Shown one piece after another: positions 14,460 to 20,915 of a stretch of DNA of 20,915 nt. The number at the start of each line of letters is the position of its first letter. The first letter of the stretch is position 1. Under the pieces are notes generated by a model. The model saw only the letters and a program-made list of their open reading frames with translations, did not search any database and had not been told where the DNA came from. Position numbers and translations under genes: made by a program. Source of the DNA: an uncultured Prevotella sp. (GTDB lineage Bacteria > Bacteroidota > Bacteroidia > Bacteroidales > Bacteroidaceae); NCBI GenBank assembly GCA_934230115.1, contig CAKQEI010000044.1, forward strand, positions 1 to 20,915, read 5' to 3'.

Positions 14460-16724
14460 ATGGACGACCAGAAATTGAAAGACCAACAGAGAGAGACGGC
14501 CGATGATATGCTTATCGAAGGAGCCTTCAAAGAGGTGCTTGACATTTACCTCGCGTCACCCCACCGCAGAAAGGTGGATATAATTAACAAAGCCTTCAAC
14601 TTCGCCCGGCAGGCCCACAAAGGTGTGCGACGTCTTTCGGGTGAGCCATACATCATGCACCCAATTGCTGTGGCTCGCATAGCAGTAGAGGAGATGGGAC
14701 TTGGTTCTACAAGCATCTGCGCGGCTTTGCTGCATGATGTTGTGGAGGATACCGACTATACGGTGGAGGATATGGAAAATATCTTCGGACCTAAAATAGC
14801 GCAAATTGTTGATGGACTTACTAAGATCTCGGGAGGTATCTTTGGCGACCAGGCTTCTGCCCAAGCCGAGAACTTCAAGAAGCTTCTGCTTATGATGAGT
14901 GATGATATACGTGTCATTCTCATCAAGATTTGCGACCGACTTCACAATATGCGCACCCTACAGTCGCAGCCTGCCAACAAACAGTATAAAATCGCGGGGG
15001 AGACTCTCTACATCTATGCTCCGCTTGCCAACCGTTTGGGACTTAACAAAATCAAGACTGAACTCGAAGACCTCTCTTTCCGATACGAGCATCCCGAGGA
15101 GTACAACTATATCAAGGGTAAGCTTGCCGACACGCAGGAGCAACTCGACTCCATATTCGACACATTCACCAAGCCTATACGAGCGGCTCTCGACCGAATG
15201 GGCATACAATACGACATCAAGGCACGCGTTAAGAGTCCTTACTCTATATGGAAAAAGATGCAGAACAAGCACGTCACGTTTGAGGAAATCTACGACATTC
15301 TTGCCGTGCGCATTGTCTACACTCCAAAGGATCGTTCTGAGGAAATCAACGAGTGCTTCAGAATATATGTGGCGATAAACCAAATATACAAGTCGCATCC
15401 AGACAGACTTCGCGACTGGGTGAACCATCCCAAAGCCAATGGATATCAGGCTTTGCACGTCACGCTTATGTCCAATCAGGGCAAGTGGATTGAGGTGCAG
15501 ATTCGTTCCGACCATATGGACGAGGTGGCTGAACAGGGGTTTGCTGCACACTGGAAATATAAGGATGGTGTGCCTGCCGAACTGAATGATGATACCGAAC
15601 TAAACAACTGGCTTTCTACTATCAAGGAAATTCTCGACGATCCACAGCCAGACGCAATGGACTTCCTCGATACAGTTAAGCTGAACCTCTTTGCAAGTGA
15701 GATATTCGTGTTCACTCCTAAGGGAGAGATTAAGACAATGCCTGCAGGATGCACAGCCCTCGACTTTGCGTTCCAAATACATACATTCCTCGGCTCTCAT
15801 TGTATAGGTGCAAAGGTTAACCATAAGCTTGTGCCGCTTAGCCACAAATTGCAGAGTGGCGACCAGGTGGAGATTCTTTCTTCAAAGTCGCAACATGTGC
15901 AGGCTTCGTGGATTAACTTCGTGTCTACGGCCAAAGCCAAGGGCAAGATTCTTGCCATTCTGCGTCGCGACAACCGCGAACTTCAGAAGAATGGCGAGCA
16001 GATACTCGACGATTGGTTGCGCAAGAATGAGCTGGAGATAACTACTCCCGTGCTCACAAAGTTGTGCGACTTTCATGAATTTAAGAAGACCGACGACCTT
16101 TTCATTGCTATCGGCAAGCGCACAGTGCTTCTTGGTGACAGAGACCTTGATGAATTGCGCGAGAAGAAACCCGAGAGCAACGGGGGATGGCGCAGATATG
16201 TGCCTTTCTTCAACCGTACAGAAAGAAGAGAGGAAAGGAATACTGAATATTTCACAGTGGGCGAGGGATTCAACAAGAAGAAGCCTGTCTACGTGAATGA
16301 GGAGAACATATCAAAGTTTGTGTTCCCGGCTTGTTGCCATGCCATTCCTGGTGACGACATCTTGGGCTATATCGACAACAAGAATAGAATTGAGATTCAT
16401 CGCCGCGACTGCACCGTGGCTTCAAAGCTTAAAGCTACATACGGCAAGCGCATTCTCGATGCCAAGTGGGACATGCACAAGGTGATGTTCTTCGACGCTA
16501 CTATCGAGATACACGGTATCGACCGCAAGCGTATGCTGCATGATGTCTCGGAGGTAATATCTGATAAGCTTGATGTCAACATACACAAGGTTACCATCGA
16601 GAGCAACGAGGGCATCTTCGAGGGTCAGATAGAAATACGTGTGCACGACCGCAGCGAAGTGAAGGTCATCATGGATGAGCTAAAGAAAATTGAGGATATA
16701 AAAGAGGTGCTGCAAATACTCTGA
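14460..16724 (+). CDS. Bifunctional (p)ppGpp synthetase/hydrolase (RelA/SpoT)
   Basis: Full-length RSH protein of 754 residues. The HD hydrolase domain keeps the metal residues His53, His92-Asp93 (LLHDVVEDTDY) and Asp159 (ICDRLHNMRT), so hydrolase activity is expected. The synthetase domain has RVKSPYSIWKKM (256-267), YDILAVRIVY, NGYQALHVTLM (327-337), EVQIRS (345-350) and AEQGFAAHWKYK (357-368). TGS is at about 423-485 (EIFVFTPKGEIKTMPAGCTA). A zinc-finger-like region contains PACCHAIPGD, and an ACT domain covers about 680-754. With both catalytic domains apparently intact it should make and degrade the alarmone during the stringent response. It lies after a strong terminator, so it probably has its own promoter; no clear TAnnTTTG was found in the short gap. 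Confidence 0.93.
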   Translation: MDDQKLKDQQRETADDMLIEGAFKEVLDIYLASPHRRKVDIINKAFNFARQAHKGVRRLSGEPYIMHPIAVARIAVEEMGLGSTSICAALLHDVVEDTDYTVEDMENIFGPKIAQIVDGLTKISGGIFGDQASAQAENFKKLLLMMSDDIRVILIKICDRLHNMRTLQSQPANKQYKIAGETLYIYAPLANRLGLNKIKTELEDLSFRYEHPEEYNYIKGKLADTQEQLDSIFDTFTKPIRAALDRMGIQYDIKARVKSPYSIWKKMQNKHVTFEEIYDILAVRIVYTPKDRSEEINECFRIYVAINQIYKSHPDRLRDWVNHPKANGYQALHVTLMSNQGKWIEVQIRSDHMDEVAEQGFAAHWKYKDGVPAELNDDTELNNWLSTIKEILDDPQPDAMDFLDTVKLNLFASEIFVFTPKGEIKTMPAGCTALDFAFQIHTFLGSHCIGAKVNHKLVPLSHKLQSGDQVEILSSKSQHVQASWINFVSTAKAKGKILAILRRDNRELQKNGEQILDDWLRKNELEITTPVLTKLCDFHEFKKTDDLFIAIGKRTVLLGDRDLDELREKKPESNGGWRRYVPFFNRTERREERNTEYFTVGEGFNKKKPVYVNEENISKFVFPACCHAIPGDDILGYIDNKNRIEIHRRDCTVASKLKATYGKRILDAKWDMHKVMFFDATIEIHGIDRKRMLHDVSEVISDKLDVNIHKVTIESNEGIFEGQIEIRVHDRSEVKVIMDELKKIEDIKEVLQIL

Positions 16725-16733
16725 TATAATAGA

Positions 16734-16795
16734 AAACGAAAAATGGACAACTGATAATTACTGTTTCATAATTATCAGTTGTCCATTTTCCGTTT
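16734..16795. repeat. 27-bp near-perfect inverted repeat
   Basis: Left arm 16734-16760 and right arm 16769-16795 are complementary with one mismatch around the loop CTGTTTCA. It lies between the converging Rel gene and the 443-residue gene and can act as a terminator for both. The stem is longer than termination needs and AT-rich, so it could also be a dispersed intergenic repeat or a small non-autonomous element. Confidence 0.7.
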
Positions 16796-16804
16796 ACAGT
16801 TGAC

Positions 16805-18136
16805 TTATTTTTCTTCCATAGCTGCCACAAACTCTCTGTGGAACGTTCCGTGGAAGTGTTGTATTTCCTTTCTTGCTTCCTCTTCAAGCTCCCAGATATT
16901 CTCCTCGCCAGCACGATGGGCCAGTACATGGCGCACGCAACGGGCAATCTTGCGCTTGTTGTTGCGAGCCTGGAGTTGGTCGCCCTGAATGTTCTTCTGC
17001 GATACGAATGAGAAGGCTGTGAGCTGCTTCATGAATGTCTCGTAGCGGTTGAAGAGCAGAGCCTGACGCATCATCTTCTCCGGATCCTCGTCAAGGCCAT
17101 CCATGTCGATAAGTCCGTCAAGATTCTCGTGGCTCCAATCTTCCTCGTTCAGCCAATACCACTGGAATGCGTAACGCTGCTCCATCTGCATTAAGCGTTG
17201 TGCAAGGGTGTTCTCGTCAACATTCTCGGTGTTGAACTGCTCGAAGGCGAAGCGTGCAAGACTCTTTCCGTTTACCTCTATCTCCGATGCGCCCTCTACG
17301 TCCTCACCAGTAAGCTGTATGCGCCAGCGCGACGACTTGTTCTTGATAAGGGCAGAATGCGCACCCATCATAAGACTTTCAAGACTTCCCATGGCGTCAA
17401 TCTCATCAACAAGAGCAAGACGCTCACGCATGTTTCTTACCGAAAGTCGGCCGTCCTCAGTAAGTACGCACATGTAGTTGAGCTTGTTGTCGTCGAGTGA
17501 AAGCTGGAAACGGTCGTTCGACGAATCGCCAACAAACGAGTAGTTGTAGTTGGCAAGGTCGTTGTGCGTAATCTCTATCTCGCCTGTCAGACGGTTGTCG
17601 TCCTTGTCGGTAATGGCAAAGCCTACGTAAGGAATCACGAGGCGCAGTGTGAACGGATTGCCTTTTCTTGGGGTGAGTTTCACGGCAATTCCGTCTTCGC
17701 CAAAATCGTTTTTCTTAAGCAGCCAACCTTCATCGGTCTTCTCGGCACGGTCAATTTCCACCTTGCCGTAGTTCCATCTGAAGTCGAACACAATGTCGCT
17801 CTCGTCGTCGCGCACCACCTTTACGAAGCGGTCGGGCTCGACACCGAGATATACTGCATCCACTGGCTTCACTTCCTCGTCGCCCTCGCCGAGTACGCCT
17901 ATTTGCAGGCGTCCTATCATAGGGTCGTCTTCCCAGTCATCCTCGTCGGCTCCTTCTGCGCGGAATACAACAAACGTAAGACGGTGCTGCTCGCGTGTTC
18001 CGTCTTCACGACACAGGAAATATGAAGTTTCTTCAGGTATATAAATAGGTGTGCTGATGTATGGACTCATGCAGCGTACCGAATATTCCACCTCTGTCCA
18101 TGCAGTTGCGGAAGTAGATGTATTATTATTTGACAT
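16805..18136 (-). CDS. Unassigned cytoplasmic protein, 443 residues
   Basis: I do not recognise the family. There is no signal peptide, lipobox or membrane helix. Residues about 15-230 look beta-rich and strongly acidic (EGADEDDWEDDP; RLQIGVLGEGDEEV; VIPYVGFAITDKDDNRLTGE). They may form two or more similar beta-sandwich modules: FDFRWNYGKVEID and YNYSFVGDSSNDRFQLSLDD have comparable strand patterns. Residues about 300-443 are alpha-helical, with NTLAQRLMQMEQRYAFQWYWLNEEDW and a basic RNNKRKIARCVRHVLAHRAG stretch followed by ELEEEARKEIQHFH. The codon use resembles the core genes, so it is not obviously foreign. ATG 18136 is the first Met; no good SD is seen. It is convergent to rel and stands alone with its own -7 box. 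Confidence 0.85.
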   Translation of the reverse strand: MSNNNTSTSATAWTEVEYSVRCMSPYISTPIYIPEETSYFLCREDGTREQHRLTFVVFRAEGADEDDWEDDPMIGRLQIGVLGEGDEEVKPVDAVYLGVEPDRFVKVVRDDESDIVFDFRWNYGKVEIDRAEKTDEGWLLKKNDFGEDGIAVKLTPRKGNPFTLRLVIPYVGFAITDKDDNRLTGEIEITHNDLANYNYSFVGDSSNDRFQLSLDDNKLNYMCVLTEDGRLSVRNMRERLALVDEIDAMGSLESLMMGAHSALIKNKSSRWRIQLTGEDVEGASEIEVNGKSLARFAFEQFNTENVDENTLAQRLMQMEQRYAFQWYWLNEEDWSHENLDGLIDMDGLDEDPEKMMRQALLFNRYETFMKQLTAFSFVSQKNIQGDQLQARNNKRKIARCVRHVLAHRAGEENIWELEEEARKEIQHFHGTFHREFVAAMEEK

Positions 18137-18180
18137 ATATTGTTTGATTACTTGTTTGTGGTGTTATCCTATTTGGAATG

Positions 18181-18188
18181 CAAAATTA
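18181..18188 (-). promoter_or_regulatory. -7 box of the 443-residue gene
   Basis: On the - strand TAATTTTG followed by CA matches TAnnTTTG. A TTTG lies upstream but only 12 bp away, too close for a -33; the expected position has only T-rich sequence. The leader would be about 40 bases. Confidence 0.45.
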
Positions 18189-18280
18189 CTGCAATTTTAT
18201 CAAATAAAAGAAAGAACAGACTAAATATTGTTGTTTGTAGGTATTGATGAAAAAATAATTAAATAAAAAGTCGCAAAATA

Positions 18281-18312
18281 TTTGCACAATTCAAAAAAAC
18301 TCCTTACCTTTG
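18281..18312 (+). promoter_or_regulatory. Promoter of tRNA-Lys
   Basis: TTTG (18281-18284), a 20-bp spacer and TACCTTTG (18305-18312), the best-formed Bacteroidota promoter in the window. It is 32 bases before the mature tRNA. Confidence 0.8.
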
Positions 18313-18343
18313 CACTCGCTTTGAAATACATAGCATATACGGA

Positions 18344-18416
18344 GATCCGCTAGCTCAGCTGGTAGAGCACAACACTTTTAATGTTGGGGTCATGGGTTCG
18401 AGCCCCATGCGGATCA
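18344..18416 (+). tRNA. tRNA-Lys (anticodon UUU)
   Basis: 73 bases with a perfect 7-bp acceptor stem GATCCGC/GCGGATC and discriminator A. The D arm is GCTCAGCTGGTAGAGC. The anticodon stem CAACA/TGTTG carries loop CTTTTAA with anticodon UUU at 18377-18379. The T arm is ATGGGTTCGAGCCCCAT. CCA is not encoded. Confidence 0.97.
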
Positions 18417-18444
18417 CACATACATTCAATCAACAATTTCAGCG

Positions 18445-18477
18445 AGAGGATTTTACTTAGGTAGAGTCCTCTTTTTT
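18445..18477 (+). terminator. Terminator of tRNA-Lys
   Basis: AGAGGA (18445-18450) pairs with TCCTCT (18467-18472), followed by T to 18477. The 16-base loop can form a small inner TAC/GTA pair. Confidence 0.7.
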
Positions 18478-18586
18478 CGTTTATACCTATTCCTTTTTGT
18501 TGTCATGGCTGATGCCTGACAGGACTGGGAGCAACCATCTCGGCATAGTGGATCCTCGCGGCCAACGCCTGGATGCAATAAAGAGC

Positions 18587-18645
18587 AAAAAAAAAGGTAA
18601 TGGCAGCCTGCCGCAGTTCCTTAAAACGGCAAGCTCCAAAACCTT
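18587..18645 (-). terminator. Terminator of the fimbrillin-like gene
   Basis: On the - strand GCTTGCCG pairs with CGGCAGGC (arms 18627-18634 and 18606-18613 on +), with an outer AAGGT/ACCTT pairing. Nine T residues follow (A at 18587-18595 on +). A second small stem GCCTAA/TTAGGC lies just after the stop codon, at 18652-18666. Confidence 0.7.
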
Positions 18646-18691
18646 AAACAAGCCTAACTATTAGGCGGAATGAAATCTATTTATCTAACCT

Positions 18692-20800
18692 TTATTTTGT
18701 TCCTGGCATCTTGCGCACGGCACGATGCTTCAGATTGGCGGTTCTTACTCTCAGCTTCGATCCTACGCCTTCGGTATACTGATAAGCGTTTTTGTTGTCG
18801 TTGGCAACATCCGACGCCGTGGAAGTCCAATACTCGCCAGAGAGCGGATAGACATTATCCTTCATCTTCGTATACTCATTCTTTGAAGGCAGATACCACA
18901 CGAGGTTTTCTCGCTTAAGCACCGGACGGTAGGCCTCATTGCCAAGTTCGGATGCAATAAGCTCCTTATTGAACTTATTTTTCAATATACACATTCGGGC
19001 GGCATATTCAGCAGGGTCGATGGGCAACTTCTTGTCGGGCTTTCCGCCCCAATCCTCCAGCTGCTTCATTAGTCCGGTCACATCGCTAATACCATTGAAA
19101 TTATACAATTCCCAAGTGTTCAGATTTCCGTCGTCAGGATCGTCCGACACATCAAGCTTAGGCACTTTACTAAAGTCGATGGTAAGACTTTCCAGCTGAC
19201 CCCAATATGTGGTATAAGTAATATAATCTTGATATTTATCACCATAATACTTTATCTGAATCTTCATAAGCCATCTTCTGAACGGACCAAAGAATCCTGT
19301 GCCGCCAGCTTTGCTCATGTCATAGGTGATTTTCATATCATTATCCCACAAGAATCCCCACGGCGACACCTTGTCCTCTAAACGCTCGCACCCCAATCCT
19401 TCGGTATTCCAGCTTGGGAACAACTGTTCGAGAGTATATACCACAGGAGCCTGTTTGGGATAGTCGTTTGGCTTAAGCTCAAGATCCACCTTTCGGTTTG
19501 CCCTATCTATGTTCTCCTCAAGGAAGGCATACACCGTCACTTCGCCATCGCCTGTGCCCGAAATGCTTGACGTGCCTCGGTCTTCCTCCACCCAGTATCC
19601 AAGCGAGGTCAAGTCGGTAAGCTCTTTGCAAAGCGTCACCTTTGGCGATTTTGATGTCAGCGTCCATCCCTTCTCCAGATACTTCGACCTTATCTTGATT
19701 GGACAAATCACATAGTGTGCGTCTTGGAGTCCGGGGTCTTCGGTAAATTCCAATTCGTAGTAAGGCGAAATCGAGAGTCGATAGGTCACTGTTTTGCCCA
19801 TAGGCCATTCAGCTCCGTTGAGCGACGCGCTGATGGTTCGTTCCTTCCCCGAATTCTTGTCTTTATACACCACTTCGAGTTTGTTGTCCTTGCCCAATGT
19901 CTGTGGCAGCAGCATGAAAGCCGCCTCGCCGTTGTATAGTATTGTGCCGTTGGGTGTGGTTGTGGTGGTAGTATAGTTTGGAGCTATAGAGTAGTCGGTT
20001 GTCTCCCCGTCGAGCGTCCATTTCGAAGTAGCCATGTCGTAGGTTCCCGACTTGTGCACATTAGTGATTTTCACACTCTGGATAGTGCCATTGGTCATTT
20101 CTGCTCCCGTCAATATCCTCACGGCTGTACACAGATGTTTGAATTGCAGGTTTACTGGAGCGCACGTCGAGCCCGTGCCTGGATTGGACATATAGCCTGT
20201 GTATGCTGCCATAATGTCGGGCTGCTTTAGAGCATCGTCGGGTACAGTATATTTTATCGTTGTTTTCTTCACGTCAGGTGCAGGATAAACAGGCGTCTCC
20301 GTGAAAACGCCATCATCCGCAGGAGCCCATGCAAGGAAGTTCAGCTGTCGGTTGCCGGGCCAGTAGTAGATGGTTGCCGACTGCCACAAGGAGCCTTTCT
20401 TTGTGGCAACATCATCCATATAATGTTGTGTGCCGAAGGTGCCGTCGGCGTTCTTTACTTGTGCCACCACCTTGAATTTGTCGTACATGTCCGTAAGCAT
20501 ACTGGCACGTGTGGCATGTTGCTTATTGTTGGCTTCTATTCCGTCGCTCACTATAGCACGCACACACAAAGTGTCGGTCGTCTCATCCGACCTGAGCACA
20601 TAGCTGGTAGAAGTAACGTCCTCGCCATTGCCATTGGCACGTGTGGCATTGTCGGCATCGGAAATGCCAAAGCGGATACAGTCAGTCTGGCTTTTGCCAA
20701 AAGAGTCTAATGTTCCATCGCTGCTGCATGAAAAGAGTGACAACGACAGGAGCACAGCAGCCATGCCAGCTGTCTTGTGTAAGATATTTTTTCCTTTCAT
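18692..20800 (-). CDS. Fimbrillin-family lipoprotein with FISUMP-like C-terminus
   Basis: The product has 702 residues. The signal peptide ends in a lipobox LSLFSC with Cys25, so it is a lipoprotein destined for the outer membrane. ATRANG and ATRAS early in the mature part, then LWQSATIYYWPGNRQLNFLAW (split: LWQSATIYYWPG and RQLNFLAWAPAD), then QFKHLCTAVRI are typical of Mfa-like/fimbrillin proteins of Bacteroidota. A run of six threonines is at about residue 280. The C-terminal 100 residues (LVWYLPSKNEYTKM, EYWTSTASD, LRVRTANLKHRAVRKM) follow the pattern of FISUMP/Fib_succ_major-type domains. Such proteins are fimbrial or surface adhesin subunits. At 702 residues it is longer than typical stalk subunits, which suggests a tip or accessory component. 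Other fimbrial genes, if any, are beyond the right edge. Confidence 0.8.
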   Translation of the reverse strand: MKGKNILHKTAGMAAVLLSLSLFSCSSDGTLDSFGKSQTDCIRFGISDADNATRANGNGEDVTSTSYVLRSDETTDTLCVRAIVSDGIEANNKQHATRASMLTDMYDKFKVVAQVKNADGTFGTQHYMDDVATKKGSLWQSATIYYWPGNRQLNFLAWAPADDGVFTETPVYPAPDVKKTTIKYTVPDDALKQPDIMAAYTGYMSNPGTGSTCAPVNLQFKHLCTAVRILTGAEMTNGTIQSVKITNVHKSGTYDMATSKWTLDGETTDYSIAPNYTTTTTTPNGTILYNGEAAFMLLPQTLGKDNKLEVVYKDKNSGKERTISASLNGAEWPMGKTVTYRLSISPYYELEFTEDPGLQDAHYVICPIKIRSKYLEKGWTLTSKSPKVTLCKELTDLTSLGYWVEEDRGTSSISGTGDGEVTVYAFLEENIDRANRKVDLELKPNDYPKQAPVVYTLEQLFPSWNTEGLGCERLEDKVSPWGFLWDNDMKITYDMSKAGGTGFFGPFRRWLMKIQIKYYGDKYQDYITYTTYWGQLESLTIDFSKVPKLDVSDDPDDGNLNTWELYNFNGISDVTGLMKQLEDWGGKPDKKLPIDPAEYAARMCILKNKFNKELIASELGNEAYRPVLKRENLVWYLPSKNEYTKMKDNVYPLSGEYWTSTASDVANDNKNAYQYTEGVGSKLRVRTANLKHRAVRKMPGTK

Positions 20801-20864
20801 TTTGATTTGGGTTTAAGGGGTTGTGAATTAAATGTGAGGGGTGTGTCAAAACTCAAACAAAAGC

Positions 20865-20909
20865 GGGCTGAAAGCCCAATTTCTTTACAGCCCAGGGCAA
20901 CGCCCTGGG
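20865..20909. repeat. REP-like pair of GC-rich palindromes
   Basis: GGGCT-GAA-AGCCC (20865-20877) is followed 13 bases later by CCCAGGGC-AAC-GCCCTGGG (20891-20909). Two short, compact, GC-rich hairpins in an AT-rich intergenic region resemble the REP/BIME elements mobilised by REP-associated tyrosine transposases. The array may continue past the window edge. Confidence 0.6.
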
Positions 20910-20915
20910 TATATA

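Noticed and set aside
18670..18918. + strand frame starting MKSIYLTFILFLASCA, which mimics a lipoprotein signal
   Set aside because: It is antisense to the conserved C-terminus of the fimbrillin-like gene, has no ribosome site or promoter box, and loses any pattern after the first 16 residues.
1..20915. CRISPR array or defence system
   Set aside because: No regularly spaced repeats with unique spacers, and no Cas, restriction or toxin-antitoxin motifs were recognised. The only regular direct repeat is the two-unit one at 992-1014.

Overview
The window looks like a chromosomal segment of a Bacteroidota bacterium, probably Bacteroidales and perhaps Prevotellaceae. Five things point there: promoter boxes of the TAnnTTTG type (several with TTTG 19-20 bp upstream), near-absent Shine-Dalgarno sites, two exported proteins with type IX secretion (T9SS)-like C-terminal tails, a fimbrillin-like lipoprotein, and the order surE-lpxB divergent from parA-parB-DUF5683-mltD-like-relA/spoT. 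The genus is inferred from style; no rRNA is present.

Layout. (1) 1-1160: edge of a probable mobile element. It holds a 5'-truncated unknown gene, a 37-codon overlapping ORF, a short gene resembling the P27 family of phage terminase small subunits, a candidate small RNA, an 11-bp direct repeat, and an intact tRNA-Leu(UAG) whose 3' end faces the element. (2) 1458-5188: two exported proteins on the + strand ending in the same eight residues. One is of unknown function and the other is Omp28/thioredoxin-like with a CGWC motif. (3) 5301-8417: a NahK-like sugar kinase on the - strand, divergent from a TraB/GumN protein and an alpha/beta hydrolase. (4) 8506-16724: the housekeeping core. lpxB and surE run leftwards. 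parA, parB, a DUF5683 membrane protein and a LysM transglycosylase run rightwards, followed after a strong terminator by the RelA/SpoT (p)ppGpp enzyme. (5) 16805-18136: a 443-residue cytoplasmic protein I cannot assign, on the - strand. (6) 18344-18416: tRNA-Lys(UUU). (7) 18478-20915: an unexplained GC-richer stretch, a large fimbrillin-like lipoprotein on the - strand, and a pair of short GC-rich palindromes (REP-like) at the right edge.

How the genes fit together. Region 4 places chromosome partitioning (ParA/ParB), cell-wall hydrolysis (MltD-like), an envelope protein (DUF5683) and the stringent response (Rel) on one strand, back to back with lipid A synthesis (LpxB) and nucleotide clean-up (SurE). 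The two arms start from -7 boxes about 40 bp apart. Regions 2 and 7 are surface or exported functions.

The most likely novelty is the left edge. An orphan terminase-small-subunit-like gene beside a tRNA 3' end would fit a phage satellite or a prophage remnant, but only about 1 kb is visible. The 443-residue orphan is the second candidate.
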